Assembly (NCBI GenBank): GCA_001683735.1
Contig: LUGG01000001.1
Span: 2,170,001-2,234,000 of the forward strand
Length of the DNA: 64,000 bases
Origin: Grifola frondosa
Lineage: Eukaryota; Basidiomycota; Agaricomycetes; Polyporales; Grifolaceae
Direction of reading: 5' to 3'
Part shown: one piece after another, positions 23,770 to 34,700 of the stretch
Position numbering within the stretch: the stretch's first letter is position 1
How the letters are laid out: every line of letters begins with the position of its first letter
Made by a program: the position numbers and the translations under genes
Notes under the pieces: generated by a model
Told to the model about the DNA's origin: nothing
Database searches by the model: none
Seen by the model: only the letters and a program-made list of their open reading frames with translations

Positions 23770-25080
23770 ATGGATCCGAGGTCACTGGCACCACCGAAAA
23801 ACTCGCAGGAGAAGGCGCAGCTGCAGGACGAAGTCGTCCAGGATGCTAACGGCATTGCTCATTACATATGGCCTCTCCTCCATCCGACGAAGCTACTCGC
23901 TGACCTCCTCGCTTCTGGATTTCGTCTACTTCGTCCGCGCGCGCCTAGACTGATTCCCTTTGCTATTTTCTCCTTGACGCTGCCTGTTTATTTGTCTTGT
24001 CGTTATTGCAGGAATTCTCGTATGGGGACGTTGCAGTCGGTTGGAGACAGATTTCTATCTACAGTATGGGTGCGTGGTCTCTTATACATTGATGAACTCG
24101 GAAATCTCATTATATGCGCAACAAAAGTGATGGGAGATCCCCTTTTGCGGAAGTGGAGCTGCAAAACCTTGTTGCCCAGCAGCCCTACGATATTTCCGCG
24201 CACCTGGTTGTGCCTGCAGTTGAAGCCAATTATGCCCTGGGAAATTTCATGGCAACTCTAACAATTGTAGCCCCATCAAACAAGACAATGGCTCATATTC
24301 GACGGCCAGTAAGTCGATTTCTCCCCGTTCATTACACCTCCTCAACCATCTCGGTGAATGGTTAGGCCCTCGTGCTACCGCCTTCCTCTTCCCACCTCTC
24401 CTTTCTGTACAGCAAGCCTGGCACGGTCGACCTGCATATACCCCTTTTGTACTCATTTGAGGCGGATACCACCCGAGCCACTGCCCGAATTGAGCTTGGG
24501 CGAATAGATCAATGGAGAAGCCTGGGCAATGGTGCCGGACGTGAACTTAGTGTCAGTTCTGCATCTCTACGCGGACTGGTCGTGCACGAGGGCTTCCGGT
24601 GAACCTTATTCGCGTTTTAATTTTGCGTCCATGCTGACGTTGAGTTATAGCGGCATTATTACGCGCTTCCCTACTATTTCCGCTATCGCTGCCTCCGGGA
24701 TCTTCTTCTTCATCGGCTTCGTCATTCTCGCGTCGTGCCTCCTCCCTGCATTACAATGGCACTTCCCCGAGGATGAGACGCCGGAGAAGGGAGCAGCCGA
24801 GAAGACAGTAAGATCTTCTCGTCGACGTTTTCAGTTCGAAGTGGACTCGAGGAGTGCCCGGAGGCCCAAGACGCCGAGGAGAAGCCAAAGCGAGACATCA
24901 CACCGATCATTTGTACGTACACTCAGACATTCCCGCGATATCTCGTGCAGTCATATCGACATTTCACAGAAAGGGGAAGAGATCGTTGCTGATATTCCAC
25001 CTGCTACATTCGGGACGACCACACCGCTCAGGCGTCGGCGGTCGCGTACTTCACAGGAGCAGTCTGACTCGGATGGATGA
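23770..25080 (+). CDS. Seipin-like lipid-droplet assembly protein, frame interrupted
   Basis: Seipin is an ER membrane protein that forms rings at sites of lipid-droplet biogenesis. The N-terminal segment has a helix (RLIPFAIFSLTLPVYLSC). The lumenal domain follows with PFAEVELQNLVAQQPYDISA, VVPAVEANYALGNFMATLTI, then HIRRPALVLPPSSSHLSFLY and VDLHIPLLYSFEADT, matching the beta-sandwich of the family. A second helix follows (AIAASGIFFFIGFVILASCL). The cytosolic tail is basic and Ser-rich, with RRP, SRS and RRRSRTS clusters, probably phosphorylated. Three single-base deletions are inferred at about 24027-24045, just after the first helix. It is divergent from the hypothetical gene at 23.0-23.7 kb. 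Confidence 0.8.
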
Positions 25081-25484
25081 TATGTTCAGGGTGGCTGTTG
25101 TCCGAGGAGTCGAGGTGGTTGCGTCACACTACTGTACGAGATTACACTTATTGTAAAAGTAACTGCATATTGATGTATGCCAAAAATGAATCATAGAAGC
25201 CGAACGCGAAGCGGTAGCATTTCGCGGTCTGATCGGACTAATGAATACCGAGTATGTCTGCTTTTGGCTACGTGGTGGTCGTATTTGCTCACTGGCTGCT
25301 GGTGACTGCTTCAACGCAGTGGATACAGTCACACTAGCAATTGATATTTTGCTAGTGTCCTGTCAGATCGCGGCCCTTGGACGTCGGACCGTCGGACGCT
25401 GTCTTTCGTCTCCGTCCGAATATCCTCAGACCGGTTCGTGATATGTGGGGCTCACACTGCTACCCATGTTGCCCACCATAAACC
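25081..25484. other. Intergenic region upstream of the short-chain dehydrogenase
   Basis: No gene recognised. The ORFs here lack coding character; the region presumably holds the dehydrogenase promoter. Confidence 0.45.
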
Positions 25485-26646
25485 ATGTCCTCCCTCACGG
25501 CAGACCGTTTGTTTGGAGTGCGCGGAAAGGTCGTACTCATTACCGGTGGAAGTCGCGGTATTGGCAAGATGGTAGGCCCAGCGTTGTCCGCGTTGATGTA
25601 TTAGTTTGTCTTACGAACGAACCGTTCAGATTGCCAACGGATTTGTGAGCAACGGTGCCAAGGTGCGGTCGTCGTTCTAAACCTCCTTAGACGTGGCACT
25701 CATTTGCGCACAGGTGTATATATGCTCCAGGATAGAGAAGGAGTGCAAAGCCGCTGCCAAAGAACTCAACGCTCTCGGCACGGGGATATGCATCGCTCTT
25801 TCAGCGGACTTACAGAAATTATCTGACGTCGAACGCCTCGTGAATGAGCTTTCCAAGCACGAGAAAATGTTGCACGTACTAGTGAACAATGCTGGCGCCA
25901 CTTGGGCGGAGGAACTTGACACTTATCCCGTCAGTGCTGCTGATTTCGAGATTCTGTGCTTCGAAGCGAACTGACACATCGCGCCAGGATGCTGCATTCA
26001 CAAAGATATTAATGCTCAACGTGCAGCGGGTCTTCACGCTTACGCAGAAATGTCTGCCCCTCCTTCGAGCTGCCGCTCGAGCAAGTGAGATGACGGGAAA
26101 TGTTCCTAACGACCCTGCTCGTGTCATCAATGTGGGCCCATCTTTTCTGGGGTGATAAAGATAAAATGATCGACAATGCAGCGGTAGATTGGATCTGTGG
26201 AAGGCGAAGGCGTGCCACCAAGAAACACTTATGCGTATTCTGCATCCAAAGCTGCTCTTCATCACCTCAGCAGACATTTGGCTGGCCGGCTTGGCTGGGA
26301 CGGTATCACGAGCAATACCATCGCATGTGGTCAGTGATTATAAAATGGGTTTTGCATGAAGTGTCGATCTGATATTCAATGAGTAGGACCATTTAAGAGC
26401 AAGAGTGAGCTTTCCATTATTCTACGTAGCTCACACTCGAACTCATTTCCGACAGTGATGGCGCACACACTGCGCACCCAAGGCGATGCGATCAAAAGTA
26501 CTAGGCCACTTCAACGTATCGGTGAGCCGGAAGACATCGTAGGCACAGTGCTCTTCCTATGCAGCCGTGCGGGTGCATACGTAAACGGCGCAACGATTGC
26601 ACTCGATGGAGGTGGGCTGGTCATCGGACCAAAACCGACGTTATAG
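25485..26646 (+). CDS. Short-chain dehydrogenase/reductase (SDR)
   Basis: An NAD(P)-dependent oxidoreductase of the classical SDR fold. The start is MSSLTADRLFGVRGKVVLIT, with the nucleotide loop TGGSRGIG at residues 20-27, then VYICSR, LVNNAGATW (NNAG motif), RVINIGS and the catalytic YAYSASK (YxxxK). The C-terminus is GAYVNGATIALDGGG, as in RhlG/FabG-like reductases. About seven exons join in frame. The one after RVIN uses the acceptor gcggtag rather than the nearer gcag, which is needed to give IGSVEGEGVPPRNTYAYSAS. The arginine after SRG and the SR after VYIC suggest NADPH preference. Substrate unknown. The frame is clean, in contrast to the genes on its left. Confidence 0.88.
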
Positions 26647-26796
26647 ATTATTGCCGGGGTGTACCATTAGATGAATGATTATCGTCCACGGAAGTGTAGC
26701 ATAAAGTATGTATTGCCGAGTCTTCGTATGTCTAAGCGGTTCAGGAATCCTCGGGCAATTATGTTCGGCCGCATTAGGGCTATCATGTGAATAGAA

Positions 26797-27717
26797 TTAG
26801 GCAGTCTTGTCATCTTCTGCCTTGGAGTCCACGGCTGCTTCAGCTTTAGGCTCTTTCACCTCGGGCTTCTCATCCGCGGACGCTTTCGGAGCCAATACAG
26901 AACTATCGCCAGTGAGTCCCTTCACCAGGTCTGTCGCCTCGTCTCCCCCGAGACCCAGCTCCTCGACCAGTGCCAGCAAATCGTCCTCGGTCACATTGAC
27001 ACCTTGCAACCCGGAGTCGCCCAACTCCTCCCCAGCATCAACCTCGTTCTCCCTCTTCACCTTGTCTCTACGTGGGGACGGCAGCGGAGAGGGTGTTGGT
27101 TGATGCTCTGGGTGCATCTGCAATGGAGAGTACGCGCCCGGAACGCCGATGGGTACAGCTCGCAGAACGAGCCGGTCATCATGCAGAGGGTCCCAAGTTT
27201 CGTTGAGCCGCAGAAAAGTATCAAGGTCGCTGCATTCTACTGCTTCCTCGCTGTGGACGCGCGCAGGTTAGCGCATGTGATAAGGCAGCATGAGACGACG
27301 CACAAGTCGTTAAATGTCTAATAACAATGTCATGTTTGGGAGACTAGCGCTATGATACGGGCGAAGCACGCACCCCCGGAAATTGTCCGCCAACAAGGAT
27401 GCCGGGTAGCTGTTGCTTGTCTAAGCAACACAGTCAGTCTACGATGGCAATGCACGTAGGTGAGGGGCGGACCAGCACTAGCCTAGTGGTGCCTTCCGCT
27501 TCCACAGCTTCTTCGCGTCCTCATCTGAAGCTAAATCATATGAAGTGAAGGGGACCTTCTTGACCTGGAGAACACGCAGGATGTATTCTGAACATGCCAG
27601 CGGTGATATGTTTCATGTCGCTGAAGTGAAGCAGACACATGACAGACCTTGGCGCTGACGAAGGGCAGGCTGGGACGCGATAGTGGTAAGAAAGACTTGA
27701 ATAGGAGGGGAAGGCAT
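26797..27717 (-). CDS. SH3BGR-like/glutaredoxin-fold protein with acidic tail
   Basis: The start MPSPPIQVFLTTIASQPALR leads into a thioredoxin-fold domain. Successive exons give QVKKVPFTSYDLASDEDAKK, LPGILVGGQFPGTF and ECSDLDTFLRLNE, matching the SH3BGR-like branch of glutaredoxins (T-S-Y-D, L-P-G-x-L-V-G). It lacks a CxxC redox motif, as expected for that branch. The C-terminal exon (26797-27123) adds a Pro/Ser stretch and then an acidic Glu/Asp/Lys/Ala-rich tail ending KAEDDKTA. It is likely cytosolic. Divergent from the dehydrogenase gene beginning at 27995, with which it may share a promoter. Confidence 0.75.
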
Positions 27718-27994
27718 GATCGAAGGGATTGAGTCGGAAGTGATAATGGCCAGGATGATGACCGTGAACGCTGTCACTGTCGGCTGCGGCGACGGACGAC
27801 GCGCAGCACGTGTCGCTCAATTGACCCCATGATCGCTCAATGCGGGGCAAAATGCGGGGGTTCCACGGTCAGGTCGACTTTGGACCCAGTCCTGAATCTA
27901 TACCGGAATCCTTGCGGAATACTCTCAGGAGTGCTAAATAGCTCTTATTCTCAGGTTTCGAGTCGCAATCACCCAGCTTTCATCCCGGACCACC

Positions 27995-30518
27995 ATGTCT
28001 CCTGCTAAGTTGCTTCGACCAAGCCAGTTACGCGTTCGAACTCTCGCGACGACCGTAGCATCCCGTCCACCGCTCAGTGGTCTGAGTTCCACAGCCCGCA
28101 CGAAAGCGGAGAAGATCTCTGCGGGTTGGAAGGGCACGAGTGCCGTGGGTGCGAACACCAAGAACTTCATCGGAGGGGAGTTCGTCGAGAGCCAAGCAGA
28201 GAAGTGGATTGACGTCGTCGACCCAGTACGTGTGCTGCTTCTCAACATTTATTCTCCAGTTTAATATGTCCACCCAGGCGACACAGACATTGTTGACGCG
28301 TGTGCCGGAGACGACCACTGCAGAGTTCGACCAGGCCGTAGGGGCTGCTTCCGAAGCTTACAAGACATGGAGTCGCTCGAGTGTCCTGACCCGCCAGAGA
28401 TTCGTCATGGAGTGGGTATGCTTCATTCATGTGAATAGAGACGCGTCTGATCCAGTCCGCAGGCTTCAGCATCAGCTCCGACAGCACGGAGATGCGATTG
28501 CGAGTAGCATCGTACTGGAGCAAGGCAAGACCTTTGCAGGTTTGTAACTGGCGACTCCTGGCGCAATATTTACTAAAATAGTCCATCAGATGCACAGGGC
28601 GACTTGTTGCGAGGTCTACAGGTTGTTGAATCAGCCTGTGGAATTCCTTCTGCTCTCTTAGGCGACACGATTGAGGGTGTGCCTCTTCCTCAAATGTCCG
28701 TCACAGTGCTTAGCTCACGTATTTCTTCCCTAGTCAGCAAAGACATGGATACCTCAACACGCCGGCTTCCGCTGGGTGTTTGCGCTAGGTATTGCCTCGA
28801 TTTGTCCCTTCGAGTATCTTATTCTTACTATGCATGATTTTTTTTGTTTAGTGTCGCACCGTTCAACTTTCCTGCGTGAGTGCTTGCGAAGTAAATTGAT
28901 CAGATATTACTAGAGCTTTTCTTGCATTAGTATGATCCCTCTTTGGACTATTCCCATGGCCGTTGCAACAGGAAATACCTTGGTCTTGAAGCCTTCTGAG
29001 CGAGACCCTGGAGCTGCGATGATGATTGCAGAGCTTTGTCAAAGAGCCGGTCTTCCCGCAGGTGTCCTCAACGTTGTGCATGGCACCGTGCCAACAGTTA
29101 ATGCCATATGTGATCATCCTTCTATAAAGGCGATCAGTTTTGTTGGAGGCGATCGCGCGGGCAAGCATATCTATGAAAGGTAATGTTTACAAGTCACTGC
29201 AGATATCGTCCTATATTGATTTCTACTCCCAGAGGTCGGAAGGCCGGGAAGCGCGTTCAGGTATCACATATTAGTTGTAATGTATAAGCCGATCAGAGTG
29301 CTCAACTTACTATCGCAGGCAAACCTTGGCGCAAAGAATCACGCGGTCATCATGCCCGATGGTATGTAAGCGTATTACTACAATATTCAAGATACTCATG
29401 CTCTCCCCCGCATAGCTAATAAGAACCACGCACTGAACTCCATTATCGGAGCGGCATTTGGAGGTACGAGTCACTCAACATGTATGTCTGGCATTATTCC
29501 TGACGCTTTCTGTCCAGCGGCTGGTCAGCGATGCATGGCTATTTCCGTGGGTTAGTATATGATTCGTGTTCTCTCAGTTCGGAATCTGAACTAACGTACT
29601 TCTTACAGCCGTCCTCGTTGGTAATGCGCAATCATGGCTGCCTGAACTGTGCGAGCGTGCCAAGAAGCTCAACATCAACCAAGGCTTCGAAAAGGGGCCG
29701 ATCTGTATGTGCATAAGCTACCACTCTAGCCGTCCCAGCTTATCGTATATCCACAGTGGTCCAGTCATCTCTCCCGCGGCAAAGCACCGCATTGTAGGCT
29801 TAATTGCCTCTGCACAAGAGCAGGGCGGTGTGATCACCCTCGATGGACGTGGTGTTGAAGTGCCTGGATATCCTGATGGAAATTGGGTCGGGCCGACTGT
29901 CATTGAGGCCACGACTACAATGAGGTGCTACCGGTGAATGTCCCATGTTCAACTCCTCTAATTCATCCGTACTTATATGCGTGCCTTTCTACAACAGCGA
30001 GGAAATTTTTGGTCCTGTACTAATTGTGTTGAAGGCCGACACTCTTGACGACGCCCTTGCCATCATCAACGAGAACCCCTATGGCAATGGTACGGCGATC
30101 TTCACACAGAGTGGAGCGACCGCTCGCAAGTTCGAGCGTGAGGTCGAGGTCGGACAAATTGGTATTAATGTGCCCATCCCGGTGCCTCTGCCTATGTTCT
30201 CGTGGAGTGGGAACAAGGTCGGGATCAATTAGCTTCTTCCATAATGTATCCGCTCATCATGTTACGTATAGGCCAGCTTCCTGGGAGACGTTCCATTCTA
30301 CGGCCGAAGGTTGGCACATGATTTCCAATATGGACACGTTCATCTTACTGACCTTGCCTTAGTGGTATCGACTTCTACACACAAAACAAGGTACGTCATA
30401 CGGCGTGAGACGAGATAAGACTTTAATCATGATTTCTTCTCAGACAACAACAGCATTATGGAAGGCAGAGGATGCAATCGGCAGCAAGGCCTCAGTGGAT
30501 ATGCCGACACATCATTGA
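27995..30518 (+). CDS. Methylmalonate-semialdehyde dehydrogenase (acylating)
   Basis: Mitochondrial enzyme of valine (and pyrimidine or inositol) catabolism. It converts methylmalonate or malonate semialdehyde with CoA and NAD to propionyl- or acetyl-CoA. The N-terminus is a basic, Ser/Thr-rich presequence ([20 protein letters not shown]), followed by [11 protein letters not shown]. Family blocks in order: [91 protein letters not shown] (with the catalytic Cys), [23 protein letters not shown] and [20 protein letters not shown]. The [10 protein letters not shown] segment is specific to this class. About 14 short exons all join in frame, and it ends VDMPTHH-stop. Confidence 0.93.
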
Positions 30519-30687
30519 AGTACCGACGTGTAGGATATCAGAGACTCTTCGAATGCCATTGATTGTGCTATCACATACACCGGGCTATAATGATATTGCA
30601 ACGATTTACAACGGGAGACTGTATATGAGGTTGCAGAATGGCAATAGCTGTGTCCACCCATGGGTATACATCAAATTAGTTACGCAA

Positions 30688-31308
30688 TCACTCCTTTCCA
30701 ATGACCTCGTCTAGAAAGGCATGCGACAGCCTGACGCACTGCTGGAACACCTCTTCAAAGCCATCCTAATAGGAGGGAGTTTAGTGGGATCATGATATAA
30801 ATGAATAACCGACAACGCACTATGCCGCCGTAGTATGGATCCGCGATAGGCTCAGGGTTATCGAGATAGGAGCCCCACAAACGCACTACGGCAGTGGAAT
30901 CTCGAGGCTTGCTACGGTGGAGATTACGCAGGTTGGCTTCGTCTGCGGCAAGGATGTGGGTAAAACTGCGGAAATCCTCGGTCGAGACCTGACGGGCAGC
31001 ATGGTGAATGCGAACGTCAAACTATCATCGGGTGAGGTCGAGAACGATCAAGCAGAAGTCTGAGCTTTACTTTAAGACATATGGAGACTGCGCTGACCGC
31101 GCAGAGTCAGCTTAGACTCGTCGACGAGGTTCAACGCTGCTGCATCTCACCGATCGTCAGGGCTTTCGCCTATGTGGTAGTTGGAGGTTCCGGCAGAATC
31201 GACAGTGATTTTGATACCACGCTCCTTAGCAACATGGCGAAGAACAGCCTCGCCTATTGGAGAGCGGCAGATATTCCCGAGACATACGATTAATACGGAG
31301 ACAGGCAT
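30688..31308 (-). CDS. Low-molecular-weight protein tyrosine phosphatase
   Basis: A small cytosolic phosphatase acting on phosphotyrosine. The start is MPVSVLIVCLGNICRSPIGE, with the P-loop C-x5-R-S (nucleophile Cys9, Arg15), then ITVDSAGTSNYHIGESPDDR. A short exon gives AVSICLK. The next gives FDVRIHHAARQVSTEDF, HILAADEANLRNLHRSKPRD, GSYLDNPEP and IADPYYGG, the DPYYGG motif supplying the general-acid Asp. The last exon is DGFEEVFQQCVRLSHAFLDE, ending VIGKE-stop at 30688. Because the exons are short, no single long ORF reveals it. It has about 160 residues, normal for the family, with no frame breaks. It is convergent with the dehydrogenase gene, whose stop lies 170 bp away. Confidence 0.93.
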
Positions 31309-31834
31309 GCTGCGGTCAGTTCTAATGAGTACAGACGTAACAGAAGCAAGTTAATATTCATCCTTGGGCAAGCGCGCGTCGGCATTTGCCTTATCTGGTG
31401 TTTAGCGGGCACACGGAACTAACATTATGTCATTGTACGCTTCCAAGCACATCGGCCTTACATGGTGTAGAGACATGATCAAGGAAAAAGGGAGAAAATT
31501 TGAGAGGTATCGTAAGACGGGTGGGGACTACCGAAGTATCCGAGCATGCTTCTAATCATGGAAAGACGTTGAACAGTCCTAATCCAAAATACGCAGTAGA
31601 GGATCCGTTAGATGAAGGCGGTACTCGCATTGCAAAGGACTAGGTGTGGAAGGGTAGCACGGAGGACGACTGATCATGAACCAAAACCGTCAAAGAGTCT
31701 AAGGTTGACCTGCCTGATTATAGAAGAATATATACACTGCAGCGAGTTGCCCCGTCGTCAAATCCTCCTGTATGCGGAGAATATGACACCGGGCAGCAAT
31801 GAACGGCTCCACAGCCGTGGTGATATATGAGGTC
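31309..31834. other. Intergenic region between two minus-strand genes
   Basis: About 525 bases holding the phosphatase promoter and the 3' flank of the glycosyltransferase. No coding, RNA or repeat feature recognised. Confidence 0.5.
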
Positions 31835-34300
31835 TCACCATCTCAACCACTCTCCATACATATTGGGTGTCTCACCGCGGACGTAAGCTTCGAAAGTCCG
31901 TTTTAACACGGAAGACCAGTCAAGGTCCCGTTTATCATCCGCAACCAGATCTTCATCATACTCGACGCTCTCTGCTTTGCTCGCTTCTGCCACGGTTCGG
32001 GCGACTCGTTCGCCATTAATGAATCGAGGTCCGAGGTCTGGCCAGTTCCGTGTCGCGTCAAATGGTTGCCACCTGAATACGATTGTAGGTATTAAGTATT
32101 GCGCCAATGCATCACGTAATGTCATACCAGAAGTTGTGGAAGTGGTACGAGTAAGCACCCTTGAAGAAGCCGTCAAAGCCCAGTGCATGAGGCGCAGCAC
32201 TCTTCTCACGAGGAGTGAAGAAGAAATCGCCAAATCTGGGAACATCGCGACGTGAGATTCAACCCATACAATAAATAGGTTATTCCGACGTACTCTGTGA
32301 AATACGGCTGCGGCGGACGTTCCCGTTGATATTCCTCGGTATTCAGCCACGCAGAATCGAACAGCGCATCAGGAAGACGTAGCAACAAACCCTCCAACGC
32401 CGCGTCCTTCGTATATCGGGAGACGGTCATTGGATGAAAGTCCAATCCATTCTTGAGTGCGGTTCGGAAAAGGAAGGTGCCCAATGCAGAGTCCTTGTTC
32501 ATCCGCAGTACGGCAGTGTTGTACCGTTCCAAGCGGGACCACCGATATGCAAACGCACCTCTCCAGCCCCACATCTCCTCCCAGTCTCGAAGGAGAATAG
32601 TATCTGCATCGAGGTAGATGCCACCAAAACGGTGACACAAGACGAAACGCGCCATGTCGGACAGAATAACTGATAGTCTGTCATAGGACGACGGTGACTT
32701 GGAACCCACGCGGTTCACCTTGTCGTCGTCATCGAGGCCAGATTTCGATTGGGTCGCCCCAGTGCCACCAAGATCCCCTGCATCCTTGGCCACCGTAATG
32801 GACGATTCAGCCTGCTGGGGAATCTTCTCGACAATACCGCCCGAGTTGAACAAGTTATCCCGCAAATCCCGCCACTCATCCCTCAGCTCCGGAACTCCAT
32901 CGAGTTGCTCTGTGGTGTTCCACAGCTTAAACTGAATGACGTTCTTGAAACGCGGGTGTAAAAATGGTGATGCCCATGGGTTGGCCTTTAGCTGTTCGAA
33001 CATGTCTCGCATTGCTGTGGGATTAGGAACGGAGGCGGCGGGGCCAGGATTTATCCACAACCAGAATTTTGGCCGGCAAATGGCAGGGTCATCATGGTCC
33101 GCGTCCAAGTGTAGTCCAAGGTTTTGAGTGTATAAGAAAGAGAGAAGCGCGAGATAAGGCTTGTCCGTGAATGGTCCTGTCCAGAACATATGGAACAGAT
33201 GAGGATTCTCCTCGCATGCGGCCGGACGGTCATGGTGTGGAAGATATTTCGAAGGAGGACTGAAACGAACGTGAGGCTCCCAGTCCACATTCCGTTTCTT
33301 GATGAAGCCTGCATTGGGATCTACTTCGCCTTGACTCTTCAAGGCAAATGCAGGGTTAATAAGCGGGGTGATCTGTGTGCTGTTTTGTGGTTCTCCATCC
33401 TCAACAAAGATGTACTTCCAATCGTCCATCTTGCCCCTTCGCACCCTGGCACCATTATCTAAACCACCGCCTAGACGGAGGACCTCAAGGCAATCCCGAA
33501 CATACTACACGTCGAATAAGCCTAGCACACATAAATGTCATGCCTAGGACAAACCTTGTTCGTCGAGAAATCACAGTGTTCCATGATCACGTCCATATCC
33601 GCAACGCTACCCTGTAGCGGTCTGGGCGGGTAAGCGACATTAGGTGGTTTGCTCTGTATATCAAGATATACGCGTTTTGCTCCCGTTCCCAGCGTGTGAG
33701 TGATGGTCGGCGACCTGAACCGCGATGGAATGGTGGCAGATTTTCTGGGCGGCAGAGCGGGATTGATAAAGGGAGCAGTCAACCCGATATTTTCAGGGAC
33801 TGTCCGACAGGTTCAGCAGATGAATCATATACAACGTGTCAAAACATACTTTTCTGACTGCTTGGATAGTGTCCTGCGGCGACCTCCCACTCCCATATCC
33901 GCTGTAAATCTTCTCTTCTATACACGAGCGTTGGCGGCTCCGATGAATAAGTCGGCCATGATCTATCTTCTGGCACGAAGCGGTCGCGGAGCGAAAACAT
34001 CAACAGAATGGTCGCGACGACCGCCAGAAAGCCCAGGCCGAGAACCAAACGCCCTCTCCGTCGGCCAAATCGAGTGACGGTAGTATGGTGCAGTTTGGGC
34101 AGATTGGGGAGCATCAGGCGCAGTCGACGTGTCCGCACGCCAGGTATAGGCAAGGACACAGGTATCATCCAGGACGAGCTATGGTAATGCCGCTGCCATT
34201 TCTCTCGCACTGCAGATGAATGGACGGGAAGACCGTTTGACGAACGAGCTTTTTCGGCGTATCCATTTCCGCGCTGAGGAAAGTATATAGATGTTGCCAT
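31835..34300 (-). CDS. GT32-type glycosyltransferase (DXD motif), type II membrane protein
   Basis: Probably a Golgi sugar transferase. The N-terminus (MATSIYFPQRGNGYAEKARS) is cytosolic. One signal-anchor helix follows (RLVLGLGFLAVVATILLMFS). The lumenal part has a stem region and a catalytic domain with HLFHMFWTGPFTDKPYLALL, KFWLWINPGPAAS and FVLCHRFGGIYLDADTILLR. The Y-L-D-A-D carries the metal-binding DXD. The last exons give FGDFFFTPREKSAAPHAL, GFDGFFKGAYSYHFHNFW and WQPFDATRNWPDLGPRF, ending GEWLRW-stop at 31835. The capsular-polysaccharide or OCH1-like sugar-binding region of GT32 is the best match. The sugar and acceptor are unknown. The frame appears intact. Confidence 0.82.
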
Positions 34301-34700
34301 CTTGGACGGCGAACACAAGAGGAGGAACCAGAGAACCAAGGACCGAACGAGTACGACGACTATTTGGTGACTAGGAAAACTATAGGCTAGGACGCCGTGG
34401 AGGAGGAGGAGAGGAGGAAACTTAGGACGGTCACCTCAACCACTTTACGTTGTGAGCGCGCCGAAGATCGCGAAACGTTTGCACAGACATATCCAGATTA
34501 GCGTCCACGTGACTTTCTCCCGACCCCCGCGAAACTGGTTACCGCACGACAACTTTGGGTATCGCCTTCACGTTCATTCATTCAAGCGGTCATTGCAGAT
34601 CGTTGAGCCAGCGGCAATCTATAATGGCTCCCTAACACTCCATCGTACACTAATCGTACAAATGCTAACGCAACACGAGGTACAAGCGTCTCTCAGTCTC

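Noticed and set aside
25081..25484. Second MITE copy
   Set aside because: No match to the CGGTGCACGAG end and no inverted repeats with TA flanks.
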